Positions 7,852 to 16,039 of a stretch of DNA of 64,000 bases are shown piece after piece. Position numbers and translations under genes: made by a program. Every line of letters begins with the position of its first letter. Position 1 is the stretch's first letter. Below the pieces are notes generated by a model. It was not told the origin of the DNA and searched no databases. It worked only from the letters and a program-made list of their open reading frames with translations. The stretch is from positions 5,936 through 69,935 of the forward strand of contig CAJPQT010000015.1 in the NCBI GenBank assembly GCA_905372865.1. Reading direction: 5' to 3'. The stretch is from an uncultured Centipeda sp. (GTDB lineage Bacteria > Bacillota > Negativicutes > Selenomonadales > Selenomonadaceae).

Positions 7852-9477
7852 ATGGCAGATTTGAAAGAAGAACTCGCGCGTGAAATCGAGAAGCGCCGTA
7901 CCTTTGCCATCATCTCGCATCCGGACGCGGGCAAGACGACGCTCACCGAGAAGCTGCTCCTCTACGGAGGGGCAATTCATCTCGCCGGCTCGATCAAGTC
8001 GCGCAAGACGCAGCGCCATGCCGTCTCTGACTGGATGGAGATCGAAAAGCAGCGCGGCATCTCCGTTACGTCGTCCGTCCTGCAGTTCGACTACGACGGC
8101 TATCGCATCAACATCCTCGACACGCCGGGGCATCAGGACTTTAGCGAGGATACATATCGTACGCTGATGGCGGTGGACAGCGCCGTCATGATCATCGACG
8201 CGGCGAAGGGCGTTGAGGCGCAGACGCGCAAGCTCTTCCGCGTCTGCCGTCAGCGCGGCATCCCCATCTTCACCTTTGTCAACAAGCTCGACCGCTTCGG
8301 CAAGGCACCGCTCGATCTGATGGATGAGCTCGAAAATGTTCTGGGTATCCGCTCCTATCCAATGAACTGGCCGATCGGCACGGACGGGACGTATCGCGGG
8401 GTCTATGACCGCGAGAAAAACCGCATCGAACTCTTTGCCGAGGACGTGACGCACGGGCAGGAGACGCGCGTCTCCGAGGTGTTCGAGATGGACGATCCCG
8501 CATGGAAGGAGCGCGTCGGAGAGGAGGCCGCCGCCGCGCTCTTTGACGACATTGAGCTGCTGCGCGACGCGGGCGAGGCGTTCGACCGCGCGGCGGTGGA
8601 TGCGGGCGAGCTCACGCCGATGTTCTTCGGCTCGGCGATGACGAACTTCGGCGTGCAGAACTTCCTTGAGGAGTACATCCGCCTCGCGCCGACACCTGCG
8701 CCGCGCATGTCCTCGGACGGTGTGATCGAGCCGGATGATGAGCAGTTCTCGGGATTCGTCTTTAAGATTCAGGCGAACATGAACCCTGCCCACCGTGACC
8801 GCCTCGCATTTATCCGCATCTCGTCGGGCAAGTTCGACCGCAATATGAGCGTCTGGCACGCGCCCTCGGGCAAGCTCATCAAGCTCGCCCAGCCACAGCA
8901 ATTCCTTGCGCAGGACCGCCAGATCATCGACACGGCGTATCCCGGCGACATCGTGGGGCTCTTCGACCCCGGTGTATTCGGCATCGGGGACACGCTCTGC
9001 GACCCCGCGCACAAGTTCAAGTTCGAGGACTTCCCCGTGTTTCCGCCCGAGCGCTTTGCGCGCGTTGTGGCGAAGGACACGATGAAGCGCAAGCAGTTCG
9101 TCAAGGGCATCGAGCAGCTGACGCAGGAGGGCGCAATCCAGCTCTTCGAGCAGGTCGGTGCGGGGCTCGACAGCTACATCGTCGGCACCGTCGGCACCCT
9201 CCAGTTCGAGGTGCTCGAGTACCGACTGAAGAACGAGTACAACACGGAGATCACGATGCAGATGCAGCCGTTCGAGACGGCGCGCTGGCTTGCCTTCCCG
9301 GACGGGCGCTCGATCACCCCCGCCGATCTGCGCGGTGCGGATCGCGGCATGTTCGTTCATGACAGAAACGGCAACCCCGTTCTCCTCGTCAGCAACGAGT
9401 GGGCGCTTGGCTGGATTCGCGAGAACAACCCCGATCTGCAGTTGGGGCAGGTACCGTTCGACCGCAGAGAGGCATAA
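7852..9477 (+). CDS. prfC: Peptide chain release factor 3
   Basis: A 541-residue translational GTPase that removes RF1/RF2 from the ribosome after termination. The G domain has HPDAGKTTLTEKLL (P-loop), the switch segment RGISVTSSVLQF, DTPGHQDF and NKLD, followed by the RF3-specific insert in RKTQRHAVSDWMEIEKQRG. It is too short for EF-G, and the SDWMEIEKQRG element separates it from EF-Tu-like proteins. It starts 8 bases after the xth stop with GGGGAG as ribosome site, and a strong hairpin follows. Confidence 0.97.
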   Translation: MADLKEELAREIEKRRTFAIISHPDAGKTTLTEKLLLYGGAIHLAGSIKSRKTQRHAVSDWMEIEKQRGISVTSSVLQFDYDGYRINILDTPGHQDFSEDTYRTLMAVDSAVMIIDAAKGVEAQTRKLFRVCRQRGIPIFTFVNKLDRFGKAPLDLMDELENVLGIRSYPMNWPIGTDGTYRGVYDREKNRIELFAEDVTHGQETRVSEVFEMDDPAWKERVGEEAAAALFDDIELLRDAGEAFDRAAVDAGELTPMFFGSAMTNFGVQNFLEEYIRLAPTPAPRMSSDGVIEPDDEQFSGFVFKIQANMNPAHRDRLAFIRISSGKFDRNMSVWHAPSGKLIKLAQPQQFLAQDRQIIDTAYPGDIVGLFDPGVFGIGDTLCDPAHKFKFEDFPVFPPERFARVVAKDTMKRKQFVKGIEQLTQEGAIQLFEQVGAGLDSYIVGTVGTLQFEVLEYRLKNEYNTEITMQMQPFETARWLAFPDGRSITPADLRGADRGMFVHDRNGNPVLLVSNEWALGWIRENNPDLQLGQVPFDRREA

Positions 9478-9490
9478 TAGAGAAACAACA

Positions 9491-9530
9491 AGCGGGAGAT
9501 ATCGTCACTGTGATGATACCTCCCGCTTTC
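9491..9530. terminator. Bidirectional terminator between prfC and esterase gene
   Basis: Left arm 9491-9503 pairs with 9515-9527 (12 of 13 positions), loop of 11 bases, short T run on the plus strand. It sits between convergent genes and can serve both. Confidence 0.75.
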
Positions 9531-9536
9531 GTATGA

Positions 9537-10535
9537 TCATGGTAGTTCGTTCATATACCGATTCACAAAGTCCCGCATCTCCTCCAGAGCAGTGAAACTT
9601 TCCGCGAGTTCGGGCAGGACGAGCGGGAAGACGTGGGGCATCTCGGGGTAGACGCTGAGCGTCACGGGAGTACCGTCTGCGGCCGCCTTTTCCGCAAGCT
9701 GTTCGTCCTCTGTCAGGAGAAGATCGTAGCCGCCCGTCTGGACCAGCATCGGCGGCAGTCCGCTGAGATCGGCGTGAATAAGAGAGAGGCGCGGATCGTC
9801 GAGCGGGAGACTGCCCGCGTAGGGCGGTGCTTTGCGAACAGCGTCTGCAAATGGGGTTCCGGCACCGAGTATTTTGTCTTTTTCAAAATTCTCCGTGCGT
9901 GATGTGCCGTCCTTGTGCTCGAAATCCACCCATGGCGAGAGCAGAAGCAGCAGGGCGGGCTGCGCAAGCCCCTGCTCTTTTAGCCGGAGCGCAAGTGCGA
10001 GGGCGAGATTGCCGCCCGAAGAATCTCCGAAAATAATAATGTTTGACGGAGCGATTCCACGTGTGAGCAGCCCGCGATAGACGGCTTCCGCATCCTCCAG
10101 TGCGGCCGGATAGACGTGCGCGGGGGCAAGCCGATAGTCTACGTTGTAGACCTCCGCCGCATCCATATATGTTGCCTGACGAACGGACAGCGCACGGTAG
10201 CGGTCGGTTATGCCGCCCATATAGCCGCCGCCGTGCAGCAGCAGGATGATCCTCTGTGCGGCCGATTTTGTCGGCGCAATCCGTTCGACGGGCACATCTC
10301 CGATCGTAAGTCTTTCATGGACCCAGCCATTGGGCGGGGACCATGGTTTTGCCGCAGTATTCTTGGCGGGGTGGTAGAGTGCATCCATCTCTTTTTGGAT
10401 GTAGTCCTGTTTCGCCTCCCCTGACAATACAATGCCGTGCTCCTGTGAAGCGGGCGCACCAAATGCGGATGGGGACAGAACGGCAAGACCAAACGCAAAC
10501 ACTGCGCAGCTGATGCATTTCTCCCAGTTCTTCAT
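9537..10535 (-). CDS. Secreted alpha/beta hydrolase of the HSL esterase family
   Basis: A probable carboxylesterase or deacetylase. The chosen start (ATG at 10533-10535) gives a clean signal peptide (MKNWEKCISCAVFAFGLAV, cleavage near FGA-AP). An in-frame codon at 10586 would add 17 charged residues ahead of it. Hormone-sensitive-lipase family marks are clear: oxyanion box LLHGGGYMGG, nucleophile elbow GDSSGGN, an Asp in the DLLLTEDEQL region and the catalytic His in MPHVFPL. The substrate cannot be read from the sequence; export suggests a periplasmic target. It lies 14 bases after the secreted unknown at 10550-11158 on the same strand. Confidence 0.85.
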   Translation of the reverse strand: MKNWEKCISCAVFAFGLAVLSPSAFGAPASQEHGIVLSGEAKQDYIQKEMDALYHPAKNTAAKPWSPPNGWVHERLTIGDVPVERIAPTKSAAQRIILLLHGGGYMGGITDRYRALSVRQATYMDAAEVYNVDYRLAPAHVYPAALEDAEAVYRGLLTRGIAPSNIIIFGDSSGGNLALALALRLKEQGLAQPALLLLLSPWVDFEHKDGTSRTENFEKDKILGAGTPFADAVRKAPPYAGSLPLDDPRLSLIHADLSGLPPMLVQTGGYDLLLTEDEQLAEKAAADGTPVTLSVYPEMPHVFPLVLPELAESFTALEEMRDFVNRYMNELP

Positions 10536-10549
10536 GGAATGTCTTTTTC

Positions 10550-11158
10550 TTACTTTCCTTTCGCCGCGAACGCTTCGTCGCACCATGTGAGGAGAACATC
10601 CTCGATATCCGCCTCGTGTCCGTTCACGGTTTCTCCCGCGGCAGTGATGTGCAGACTGCGGCCGTCCGCATAGGCGATGAGGATGTTGTAGGCGGGATTC
10701 GTCACCGTCTCCGCGCGTGCGCCGTAGTCGTTCTCGGCGGTAAGATTATGCGCGGCGATGACATCGTGAAGGCTCGTCTCGATCTCCGGTGTCCACGGGA
10801 TGTAGCGCTCGCGGATGTCCAGATGGCGGCCGTTCGAGAACTCCTTGCCGACGAATTCGCCGAGACAGGTGATGAAGCTGTTTGGATCGAGCCCCTTCGC
10901 CGCGATCTCCTCGGCTGGGAGAGCGTTCTTGACAGGGGCATCGATCTGGCAGATGATGCGTACCAGAGCGCCGTCTGCTACCGGATGACGGAACTCCATC
11001 GAGAAGATCTGAATGGCGCTCGTCTCAGCGGGGACAGTGGCAGCCGGCTGCGCCGAAGCTGCCGCGGGTGCTGTCTGACCGTAACCCGTGCCGAAGAGCA
11101 GGAATGGGATCAGCAGAAAGAAAGTGCGGAAAATTGTATGCGTGCGGGTGTTTGTCAT
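10550..11158 (-). CDS. Secreted protein of unknown function
   Basis: 202 residues with a signal peptide (MTNTRTHTIFRTFFLLIPFLLFG, cleavage near GYGQTA), an Ala/Pro-rich linker and a soluble domain with two well-separated Cys (in VRIICQID and FITCLGEF) and one near the end. The start at 11158 is fixed by AAGGAG 8 bases upstream; an upstream in-frame codon at 11179 is less likely. I do not recognise the family. It is transcribed with the downstream esterase and follows the RclA-like gene by 13 bases, so the three probably form one leftward unit. Confidence 0.7.
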   Translation of the reverse strand: MTNTRTHTIFRTFFLLIPFLLFGTGYGQTAPAAASAQPAATVPAETSAIQIFSMEFRHPVADGALVRIICQIDAPVKNALPAEEIAAKGLDPNSFITCLGEFVGKEFSNGRHLDIRERYIPWTPEIETSLHDVIAAHNLTAENDYGARAETVTNPAYNILIAYADGRSLHITAAGETVNGHEADIEDVLLTWCDEAFAAKGK

Positions 11159-11171
11159 AGAATTCTCCTTT

Positions 11172-12536
11172 TTATCCAAAGAGGTCGTTCAACGCCTCGG
11201 TCATGGTCGGGTGGGTGTAGATGGCAGAGCCGAGCGCGGCGGCAGTGATGCCGTGGTCGATTGCCATTTTCATGAGGTTGATCATCTCCTGCGACTCGGG
11301 ACAGAAGAAATGCGCACCGAGGAGCGTGTCGGTCTTCGCGTCAACGACTGCCTTGAGCATGCCGGCGGGCTTCCTGTAGACCTGCGCCTTTGGAATGGCG
11401 GCGACCTCAAGGCGGAGGATGCGTACGTCAAAGCCCGCCGCCTCTGCCTGTGCCTCCGTCATGCCGACGCGCGAGAGCGGCGGATCGAGGAAGACGGAGT
11501 AGGGGACGGCTCCGCGATTTGCCGTTGTGCGTGCCCCACCGCCCGCGAGCTGATCCTTTACGATGCGGAAATCGTCGAGGGAGATGTAGGTGAACTGCAG
11601 GCCGCCCGCGACATCGCCCATCGCCCAGATGTGCGGTACGCTTGTGCGCAGGTGCTCGTCAACGGCGACTGCGCCGCGCTCCGTCACAGCAACGCCCGCC
11701 GCCGCAAGATCCAGCCCCTCGATGTTCGGGCGGCGGCCCGTTGCGATGAGGATGGCGTTCGCCGCGAGCGTCTTCTCTCCGTCCACCGTCTGCACGACGA
11801 CGTTCGCGCCGGCGGCACTGTCCTCGATGCGCTGCACCTTCGCACCCATCAGGATATGGATGCCGCGATCATTTGTATGCTGCAGGACGCGCGCGGCGAT
11901 CTCTGCATCTTCACGCGGGATGAAGGCCTCGCCGTCCTGTACGACGGCGACGGACGAGCCAAAGTTGGCGTAGTACGATGCGAACTCAAGCCCAATGTAG
12001 CCGCCGCCGATGATGACGAGCTTTTCGGGCAGCTCGTCGAGCTCCATCATCGTCTCGCTCGTGTATACGTGCGTGCTCTCTGCCGCTCCCTCGATCGGCG
12101 GGACGAAGGGGAGTGCGCCTGTATTGATGAAGATGCGTTCCGCCGTGACGGTTTGCTCTCCGTCCGCGCCGACAATGCGTACGGTATGCGCATCGACAAA
12201 CGATGCCTCTCCGTCAATGACGACCGCACCCGTGCCCGTCACCTTGGCGTAGTTCTTTTCGCGCAGCATTGCCGTGAGGCGGCGTTTCTCTGCAATCGCC
12301 GCACGATAGCGCTCCGCCTTTGCCGCGAAGTCGCCGCCCGCCGCTGCCGAGAGCCGCGCACTGTACTCGAGCGACTTCGACGGGATGCAGGCGACGTTGA
12401 TGCAGGTGCCGCCGTAACGCTCCTTTGACCGCTCGACGAGGGCGACCGTCTCGCCCTTCTTCGCGAGAAAGCCCGCGAGCGTCTTGCCCGCCTTGCCGAA
12501 GCCGATGATGAGATTTTGATATGATGTGTTCTGCAT
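11172..12536 (-). CDS. RclA-like pyridine nucleotide-disulfide oxidoreductase
   Basis: A 454-residue flavoprotein. The N-terminal FAD fold reads IIGFGKAGKTLAGFLA, followed by the redox-active disulfide GGTCINVACIPSKS, an NAD(P) fold VIIGGGYIGLEFASYY, the second FAD motif WAMGDVAGG and a dimerisation domain ending with PESQEMINLMKMAIDHG. The GFGKAGKTLA start and GGTCIN..CIP box closely match E. coli RclA, known for reactive-chlorine and copper stress, more than lipoamide dehydrogenase or mercuric reductase. GGAG lies 7 bases before the ATG. It is divergent from a Crp/Fnr regulator that is a candidate controller. Confidence 0.85.
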   Translation of the reverse strand: MQNTSYQNLIIGFGKAGKTLAGFLAKKGETVALVERSKERYGGTCINVACIPSKSLEYSARLSAAAGGDFAAKAERYRAAIAEKRRLTAMLREKNYAKVTGTGAVVIDGEASFVDAHTVRIVGADGEQTVTAERIFINTGALPFVPPIEGAAESTHVYTSETMMELDELPEKLVIIGGGYIGLEFASYYANFGSSVAVVQDGEAFIPREDAEIAARVLQHTNDRGIHILMGAKVQRIEDSAAGANVVVQTVDGEKTLAANAILIATGRRPNIEGLDLAAAGVAVTERGAVAVDEHLRTSVPHIWAMGDVAGGLQFTYISLDDFRIVKDQLAGGGARTTANRGAVPYSVFLDPPLSRVGMTEAQAEAAGFDVRILRLEVAAIPKAQVYRKPAGMLKAVVDAKTDTLLGAHFFCPESQEMINLMKMAIDHGITAAALGSAIYTHPTMTEALNDLFG

Positions 12537-12576
12537 GACATGCTCCATTTCTGTTGAAACTTTTGTGACTGCGGTT

Positions 12577-12606
12577 ATTATAGCATTTTTTGGCACAGTG
12601 AAGAGA
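12577..12606 (-). promoter_or_regulatory. Possible promoter of the RclA-like gene
   Basis: On the minus strand TGC followed by TATAAT (12577-12582) forms an extended -10; the -35 position is poor (CTCTTC or TCTCTT). It reads toward the flavoprotein gene 41 bases away. Confidence 0.45.
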
Positions 12607-12633
12607 AATATTGTGGAAAAAATATGTGCCTCA

Positions 12634-12662
12634 TTTACAAATTCGTGGATTCCCCCTATAAT
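12634..12662 (+). promoter_or_regulatory. Predicted promoter of the Crp/Fnr regulator gene
   Basis: TTTACA, 17 bases, TATAAT. The -10 ends exactly where a perfect inverted repeat begins, which would place a bound dimer over the -10/start region. Confidence 0.75.
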
Positions 12663-12684
12663 GATAGAGAATTGTTCTCTATCA
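12662..12684. promoter_or_regulatory. Perfect inverted repeat, likely operator
   Basis: TGATAGAGAA, three bases, TTCTCTATCA: a perfect 10-bp inverted repeat overlapping the last base of the -10 box and the expected transcription start, 17 bases before the regulator ATG. Size and symmetry fit a dimeric winged-helix regulator; autorepression by the adjacent Crp/Fnr protein is the simplest reading. It is not followed by a T run, so it is not a terminator. Confidence 0.65.
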
Positions 12685-12701
12685 ACGGAAAGGAGCGGAC
12701 T

Positions 12702-13397
12702 ATGCTGACGCATGAAATGCTGGCACCGTATATGGAACTCCTTCTGCGGCACGATCTGTTCGAGGGGGTTCCGGCAGAGGCCCTGCCGGAGCTTCTGAAT
12801 GCGCTCGGCGGTGAGGTGAAGCGTTATGCGGCGGGGGCGGATATCATGCGCATGGGGCGTGCACCGATTGTGACGGGCATCATTCTGACAGGGGCAATCG
12901 AGGTGTCGTTTCTCAACGAGAACGCCGACCAGATCGACATGAATATCTTTGAGGCGGGCAAGAGTTTCGGCGAGACGATGGAGGGGGCGAATCTCGCGGC
13001 AAGCCGTATGTTCGTCAAGGCTCTCAGCGATACGCTGATCCTGCGCCTGCAGTTCCGACAGCTCTACGAGCGTACCGCGTGCAGCGACCCGCATCTCTGG
13101 CGGTTCACATTGAATATGCTGCGCAGAATTTCGCAGAAGGGAACCTTTTATCAGCACAAGATCCGCATCATGGGGCAGAAGAGCATCCGCGCAAAGCTCA
13201 GCGTCTACCTGCAGGCAATCCCCGTGGAGGGGGATGGTACTGCCGTGCGTGAGCTGAACCAGACGCAGCTCGCGCGCTACCTCGGCGTGGAGCGCAGCGC
13301 ACTCAGCCGCGAGATGAGCCACATGCGCGACGAGGGGATCATCGACTACGACCGTAAGACCCTGCGCGTGCTTAATCCGGATTTTTTGGCGATTTAG
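12702..13397 (+). CDS. Crp/Fnr family transcriptional regulator
   Basis: 231 residues: an N-terminal cyclic-nucleotide-binding-like beta roll (about 20-135), a dimer helix, and a C-terminal winged helix whose recognition part is LNQTQLARYLGVERSALSREM. There is no N-terminal Cys cluster, so it is not an oxygen-sensing FNR, and the beta roll lacks an obvious cAMP-type phosphate cassette. The signal is therefore unknown. The start is set by AAGGAG 7 bases before ATG 12702; the longer open frame upstream would run through the promoter. It is divergent from the RclA-like oxidoreductase, suggesting a redox or electrophile stress circuit. Confidence 0.88.
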   Translation: MLTHEMLAPYMELLLRHDLFEGVPAEALPELLNALGGEVKRYAAGADIMRMGRAPIVTGIILTGAIEVSFLNENADQIDMNIFEAGKSFGETMEGANLAASRMFVKALSDTLILRLQFRQLYERTACSDPHLWRFTLNMLRRISQKGTFYQHKIRIMGQKSIRAKLSVYLQAIPVEGDGTAVRELNQTQLARYLGVERSALSREMSHMRDEGIIDYDRKTLRVLNPDFLAI

Positions 13398-13406
13398 GGG
13401 GCGCGC

Positions 13407-13460
13407 AAAAATGGGCTGTTGCACGAAGCTGAAAAACTTCGTGTGACAGCCCATTTTCTC
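13407..13460. terminator. Bidirectional terminator between the Crp/Fnr gene and fumC
   Basis: A long hairpin: 13407-13428 pairs with 13437-13457 with one internal mismatch and a GU pair, with A and T runs at the two feet, so it works in both directions between convergent genes. Confidence 0.85.
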
Positions 13461-13477
13461 ATGAGGAAACGTAAATC

Positions 13478-14842
13478 TTATATCATCTCTTCGGGATGGA
13501 AGACCTCGTCGAACTTCTCGGCGGTGAGGAAGCCGAGGGCGACGCATGCTTCCTTGAGGCTGATGTTCTCGTCGAACGCCTTGTGTGCGGTCTTCGCGGC
13601 GTTCTCGTAGCCGATGTACGGATTGAGTGCCGTGACGAGCATCAGCGAGCGGTGGAGGTTCTCGTGCATCTTCTCGCGGTTCGCGGTGATTCCCGTGACG
13701 CAGCGGTCATTGAACGACTTCAGAGAATCCGTGAGGAGGCGTGCGGACTGGAGGAAGTCGTAGATCATAACGGGCATGAACACGTTCAGCTCAAAGTTGC
13801 CCTGCGAGGCGGCAATGCCGATGGCGGCATCGTTGCCCATGACCTGTACGGCGACCATTGTGACGGACTCGCACTGCGTCGGGTTGACCTTGCCCGGCAT
13901 GATGGAGCTGCCCGGCTCGTTCGCGGGGATCGTGATCTCACCGAGACCGCAGCGCGGACCCGCCGCGAGCCAGCGGATGTCGTTCGCGATCTTCATCATG
14001 TTCGCGGCGAGCCCCTTGAGCCCGCCGTGGGCAAAGACGATCGCGTCCTTGCTCGTGAGCGCGTGGAACTTGTTCGGCGCGGTGACGAACTTCTTTCCCG
14101 TCAGCTCGCTTGCCGCCTGTGCGACAGCGACATCGAAGCCCTTCGGCGTGTTGAGCCCTGTGCCGACAGCGGTGCCGCCGAGTGCGAGCTCGTGGAGGAA
14201 GGGGAGCGATGCCTGCAGCTGCTTCTTCGACTGCTCCAGCATCGCGAGCCAGCCGCTGATCTCCTGCGTAAACGAGATGGGAACGGCATCCTGCAGGTGT
14301 GTGCGCCCCGTCTTGACAATGCCCTCGTTCTCCTTCATCAGACGGCGGAATGTGTTCGCGAGGAGGTCGATGCTCGGGAAGAGCCCGTCCTCAATGGCGA
14401 TGACCGCCGCGATGTGCATTGCCGTCGGGAACGTGTCGTTCGAGCTCTGTGACATGTTGGAGTGATCGTTCGGGTGCAGGATCTTCTCCCCCGCGATCTC
14501 GTTGCCGCGATTCGCGATGACCTCGTTGACGTTCATGTTCGACTGCGTGCCGCTGCCGGTCTGCCAGACCGCGAGGGGGAAGTGCTCCGCGAGTTTGCCT
14601 GCGATGATCTCGTCGCACGCCGCCTTGATGGCATCGAGGCGTTTGTTGTCGAGCTTGCCGAGCTTGTTGTTCGCAATGGCGGCAGATTTCTTCAGAATGC
14701 CGAATGCGTGAATGATCTCGGCGGGCATCTTCTCGATGCCGATGGGGAAGTTCTCGAAGCTGCGCTCTGTCTGCGCGGCCCAGTACTTGTCCGCCGGAAC
14801 CTTGACTTCGCCGAGGGAATCATGTTCGATGCGATACTCCAT
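13478..14842 (-). CDS. fumC: Fumarate hydratase, class II
   Basis: Interconverts fumarate and malate; a 454-residue iron-free homotetrameric enzyme. Family signatures are present: SGTQSNMNVNEVIANR near residue 100, GRTHLQDAVPISFTQE, and the flexible active-site loop GSSIMPGKVNPTQCES. The start ATG is preceded by AAGGAGGACAATCCAA. An extended -10 promoter lies upstream at 14896-14924, and the hairpin at 13407-13460 ends the unit, so it appears monocistronic. Aspartate ammonia-lyase is a close paralogue, but the GTGTQSN/HLQDA details favour fumarase. Confidence 0.93.
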   Translation of the reverse strand: MEYRIEHDSLGEVKVPADKYWAAQTERSFENFPIGIEKMPAEIIHAFGILKKSAAIANNKLGKLDNKRLDAIKAACDEIIAGKLAEHFPLAVWQTGSGTQSNMNVNEVIANRGNEIAGEKILHPNDHSNMSQSSNDTFPTAMHIAAVIAIEDGLFPSIDLLANTFRRLMKENEGIVKTGRTHLQDAVPISFTQEISGWLAMLEQSKKQLQASLPFLHELALGGTAVGTGLNTPKGFDVAVAQAASELTGKKFVTAPNKFHALTSKDAIVFAHGGLKGLAANMMKIANDIRWLAAGPRCGLGEITIPANEPGSSIMPGKVNPTQCESVTMVAVQVMGNDAAIGIAASQGNFELNVFMPVMIYDFLQSARLLTDSLKSFNDRCVTGITANREKMHENLHRSLMLVTALNPYIGYENAAKTAHKAFDENISLKEACVALGFLTAEKFDEVFHPEEMI

Positions 14843-14895
14843 TTGGATTGTCCTCCTTAAAATTGTAATAGTAGAGAGAAAAATCTGCTAATAAG

Positions 14896-14924
14896 AGTAT
14901 AGCATAAAAATATGAAATTGAGAA
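14896..14924 (-). promoter_or_regulatory. Predicted promoter of fumC
   Basis: On the minus strand TTCTCA, 17 bases, TATACT, with TGC just before the -10 (extended -10). It lies 53 bases before the fumC ATG and just after the stop of the Gx transporter gene. Confidence 0.7.
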
Positions 14925-14927
14925 TAT

Positions 14928-15413
14928 TTATCTTGATATTTTCTGTAAAATTGATCGTGCGCCGATGCCGATCAGGATGCCCGTCAGAATCCCGACAAAG
15001 CCGAGTACGGGAGCGTAGAAAAAGAGGGCAGTCGTCTGCATGACGGCGGCGGCGACGAGGAGCTGTGCCATGTTGTGCAGGAAGCCGCCCGCCGCACTGA
15101 TGCCGACGATGGAGAGCTGCGTGTGCTGTTTCAGCAGCGCCATCGCCGCGAAACTTGCCGCGCCGCCCGCGAGACTGTAAAGCATGGGCGCGATACCTCC
15201 ACCGAGGAATGAGGCGAGGAGGATGCGCAGCGTGAGCATGAGTGCTGCGTCGCGCATCGGCAGGAGATGGAGTGCGATCAGCGTGACGATGGCGGCAAGC
15301 CCGAGCTTTGCGCCTGGGACGGGCAGCGGCAGGGGGAGGAAGCCCTCAAGCACGAAGAGGATGAGGGAGAGTGCGGTGAGCAGCGCAATGCGCGTTATGC
15401 GGCGAAGGTTCAT
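14928..15413 (-). CDS. Gx transporter family protein (heptaprenyl diphosphate synthase component I-like)
   Basis: A 161-residue membrane protein with about five hydrophobic helices, an S-component-like fold. It opens with a TM carrying LLTALSLILFVLEGFLPLP, then GAKLGLAAIVTLIALHLLP and a Gly-rich LASFLGGGIAPMLYSLAGG. This matches the Gx/Hpre_diP_synt_I family, which usually pairs with a NusG-domain-II protein as here (one base apart). Despite the family name, it is more likely a small-molecule uptake component than a prenyl synthase; the substrate is unknown. Confidence 0.8.
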   Translation of the reverse strand: MNLRRITRIALLTALSLILFVLEGFLPLPLPVPGAKLGLAAIVTLIALHLLPMRDAALMLTLRILLASFLGGGIAPMLYSLAGGAASFAAMALLKQHTQLSIVGISAAGGFLHNMAQLLVAAAVMQTTALFFYAPVLGFVGILTGILIGIGARSILQKISR

Positions 15414-15414
15414 A

Positions 15415-15753
15415 TCACTTCACTTCGATGAGGAGCTTGTGCGGCAGACAGGCGATTACATCGCCCTTCTTCGATGCCTTGCCCGTCTTGACGCAGACGA
15501 GGTCGGGGCAGTCCGCATCGACGACGGCGATGCTTTCGTCCTCGATGCGGATCGTGTTTGCCCCGTGCTCATCCGCAATGACAATCTCTTCTGTGCCCGT
15601 GTGCCCCGTGAGCGGGATATCGTAGAGCTGCACATTGTCCTGTGTGATAACGGCGTGCCGCACAGTATCGTCTGCGCGTGTGAAAAAAAATATGGCACCG
15701 ACCCCACAGAGGAGGAGCAGTGCGCCGATGAGGACGAAGTCGTTTTTCTTCAT
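15415..15753 (-). CDS. NusG domain II-containing membrane-anchored protein
   Basis: 112 residues: one N-terminal TM (FVLIGALLLLCGVGAIFFF) followed by an extracytoplasmic beta domain that contains the conserved ADCPDLVCVKTGK segment and ends in CLPHKLLIEV. This is the NusG domain II (PF07009-type) family, unrelated in role to the transcription factor NusG. The gene is directly upstream of the Gx transporter gene on the same strand, the usual pairing, and is preceded by GGAAAGGAAACACCA. Its start lies at the edge of the divergent toxin-antitoxin promoter region. Confidence 0.82.
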   Translation of the reverse strand: MKKNDFVLIGALLLLCGVGAIFFFTRADDTVRHAVITQDNVQLYDIPLTGHTGTEEIVIADEHGANTIRIEDESIAVVDADCPDLVCVKTGKASKKGDVIACLPHKLLIEVK

Positions 15754-15782
15754 TGGTGTTTCCTTTCCCTATGTGATATAAT
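15753..15782 (+). promoter_or_regulatory. Predicted promoter of the small toxin mRNA (RNA I)
   Basis: TTGGTG, 18 bases, TATAAT, transcription expected near 15789. It fires rightward, away from the NusG-II gene, toward the 29-codon reading frame at 15837. Confidence 0.6.
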
Positions 15783-15826
15783 CCTCTCGCCACGGCTCTC
15801 ATCCGGTCAATCAGGCACGGGAGGGA

Positions 15827-15851
15827 GGTTGGTGACGTGCACATCTCTGAT
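15827..15851 (+). repeat. Direct repeat copy 1, over the toxin translation start
   Basis: GGTTGGTGACGTGCACATCT and the following CTGAT. It matches copy 2 (16016-16039) at about 20 of 25 positions with one gap. It covers the end of the ribosome site and the first five codons of the small ORF. Confidence 0.75.
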
Positions 15852-15926
15852 CTGTTGCTTTCGCTGCTTATCAGTGTTGTCGGGAGTGTTCTTGGCGCGC
15901 TGATTGTGCAGAGGCTGAGGAGGTAG
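15837..15926 (+). CDS. Putative type I (Fst/Ldr-like) membrane toxin, 29 aa
   Basis: A 29-codon frame starting GTG: MHISDLLLSLLISVVGSVLG followed by ALIVQRLRR. It has a short N-terminus, a single TM helix (about residues 5-24) and a basic tail, the shape of Fst/Ldr/TxpA toxins that damage the membrane. The start is set by GGGAGGGAGGT 7 bases upstream. It has its own promoter, and its mRNA would end at the bidirectional hairpin 15976-16010. A short antisense transcript converges on the same hairpin and carries a complement of the start region. Sequence similarity to named toxins is weak; the call rests on topology plus the layout of the locus. Confidence 0.65.
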   Translation: MHISDLLLSLLISVVGSVLGALIVQRLRR

Positions 15927-15973
15927 GAGCAGCCTCCGCTGTGGCATCAGCCGAGTGCGTCTCATCAGCGCAC

Positions 15974-16010
15974 AAAAAGGCCTCGGGGGTCATCACTCCC
16001 CGAGGCCTTT
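15974..16010. terminator. Bidirectional terminator shared by the convergent small RNAs
   Basis: A perfect 13-bp stem (15976-15988 with 15998-16010), 9-base loop. There is a run of five Ts on the minus strand and TTTCTATT on the plus strand. Confidence 0.85.
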
Positions 16011-16015
16011 CTATT

Positions 16016-16039
16016 GGTTGGCGTGTGCCCACCTCTGAT
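16016..16039 (+). repeat. Direct repeat copy 2, in the 5' end of the antisense RNA
   Basis: GGTTGGCGTGTGCCCACCTC and the following TGAT: an imperfect copy of 15827-15851 on the far side of the shared terminator. Confidence 0.75.

Noticed and set aside
11172..13547. Very long minus-strand open frame covering the intergenic region and the Crp/Fnr gene
   Set aside because: Only the part from 12536 down encodes the flavoprotein; the rest is the shadow of the divergent regulator gene and contains its promoter and operator.
15832..15903. Alternative GTG frame (VTCTSLICCFRC..) over the small toxin
   Set aside because: It gives a Cys-rich peptide with no membrane helix; the GTG at 15837 has better spacing from the ribosome site and a typical TM plus basic tail.
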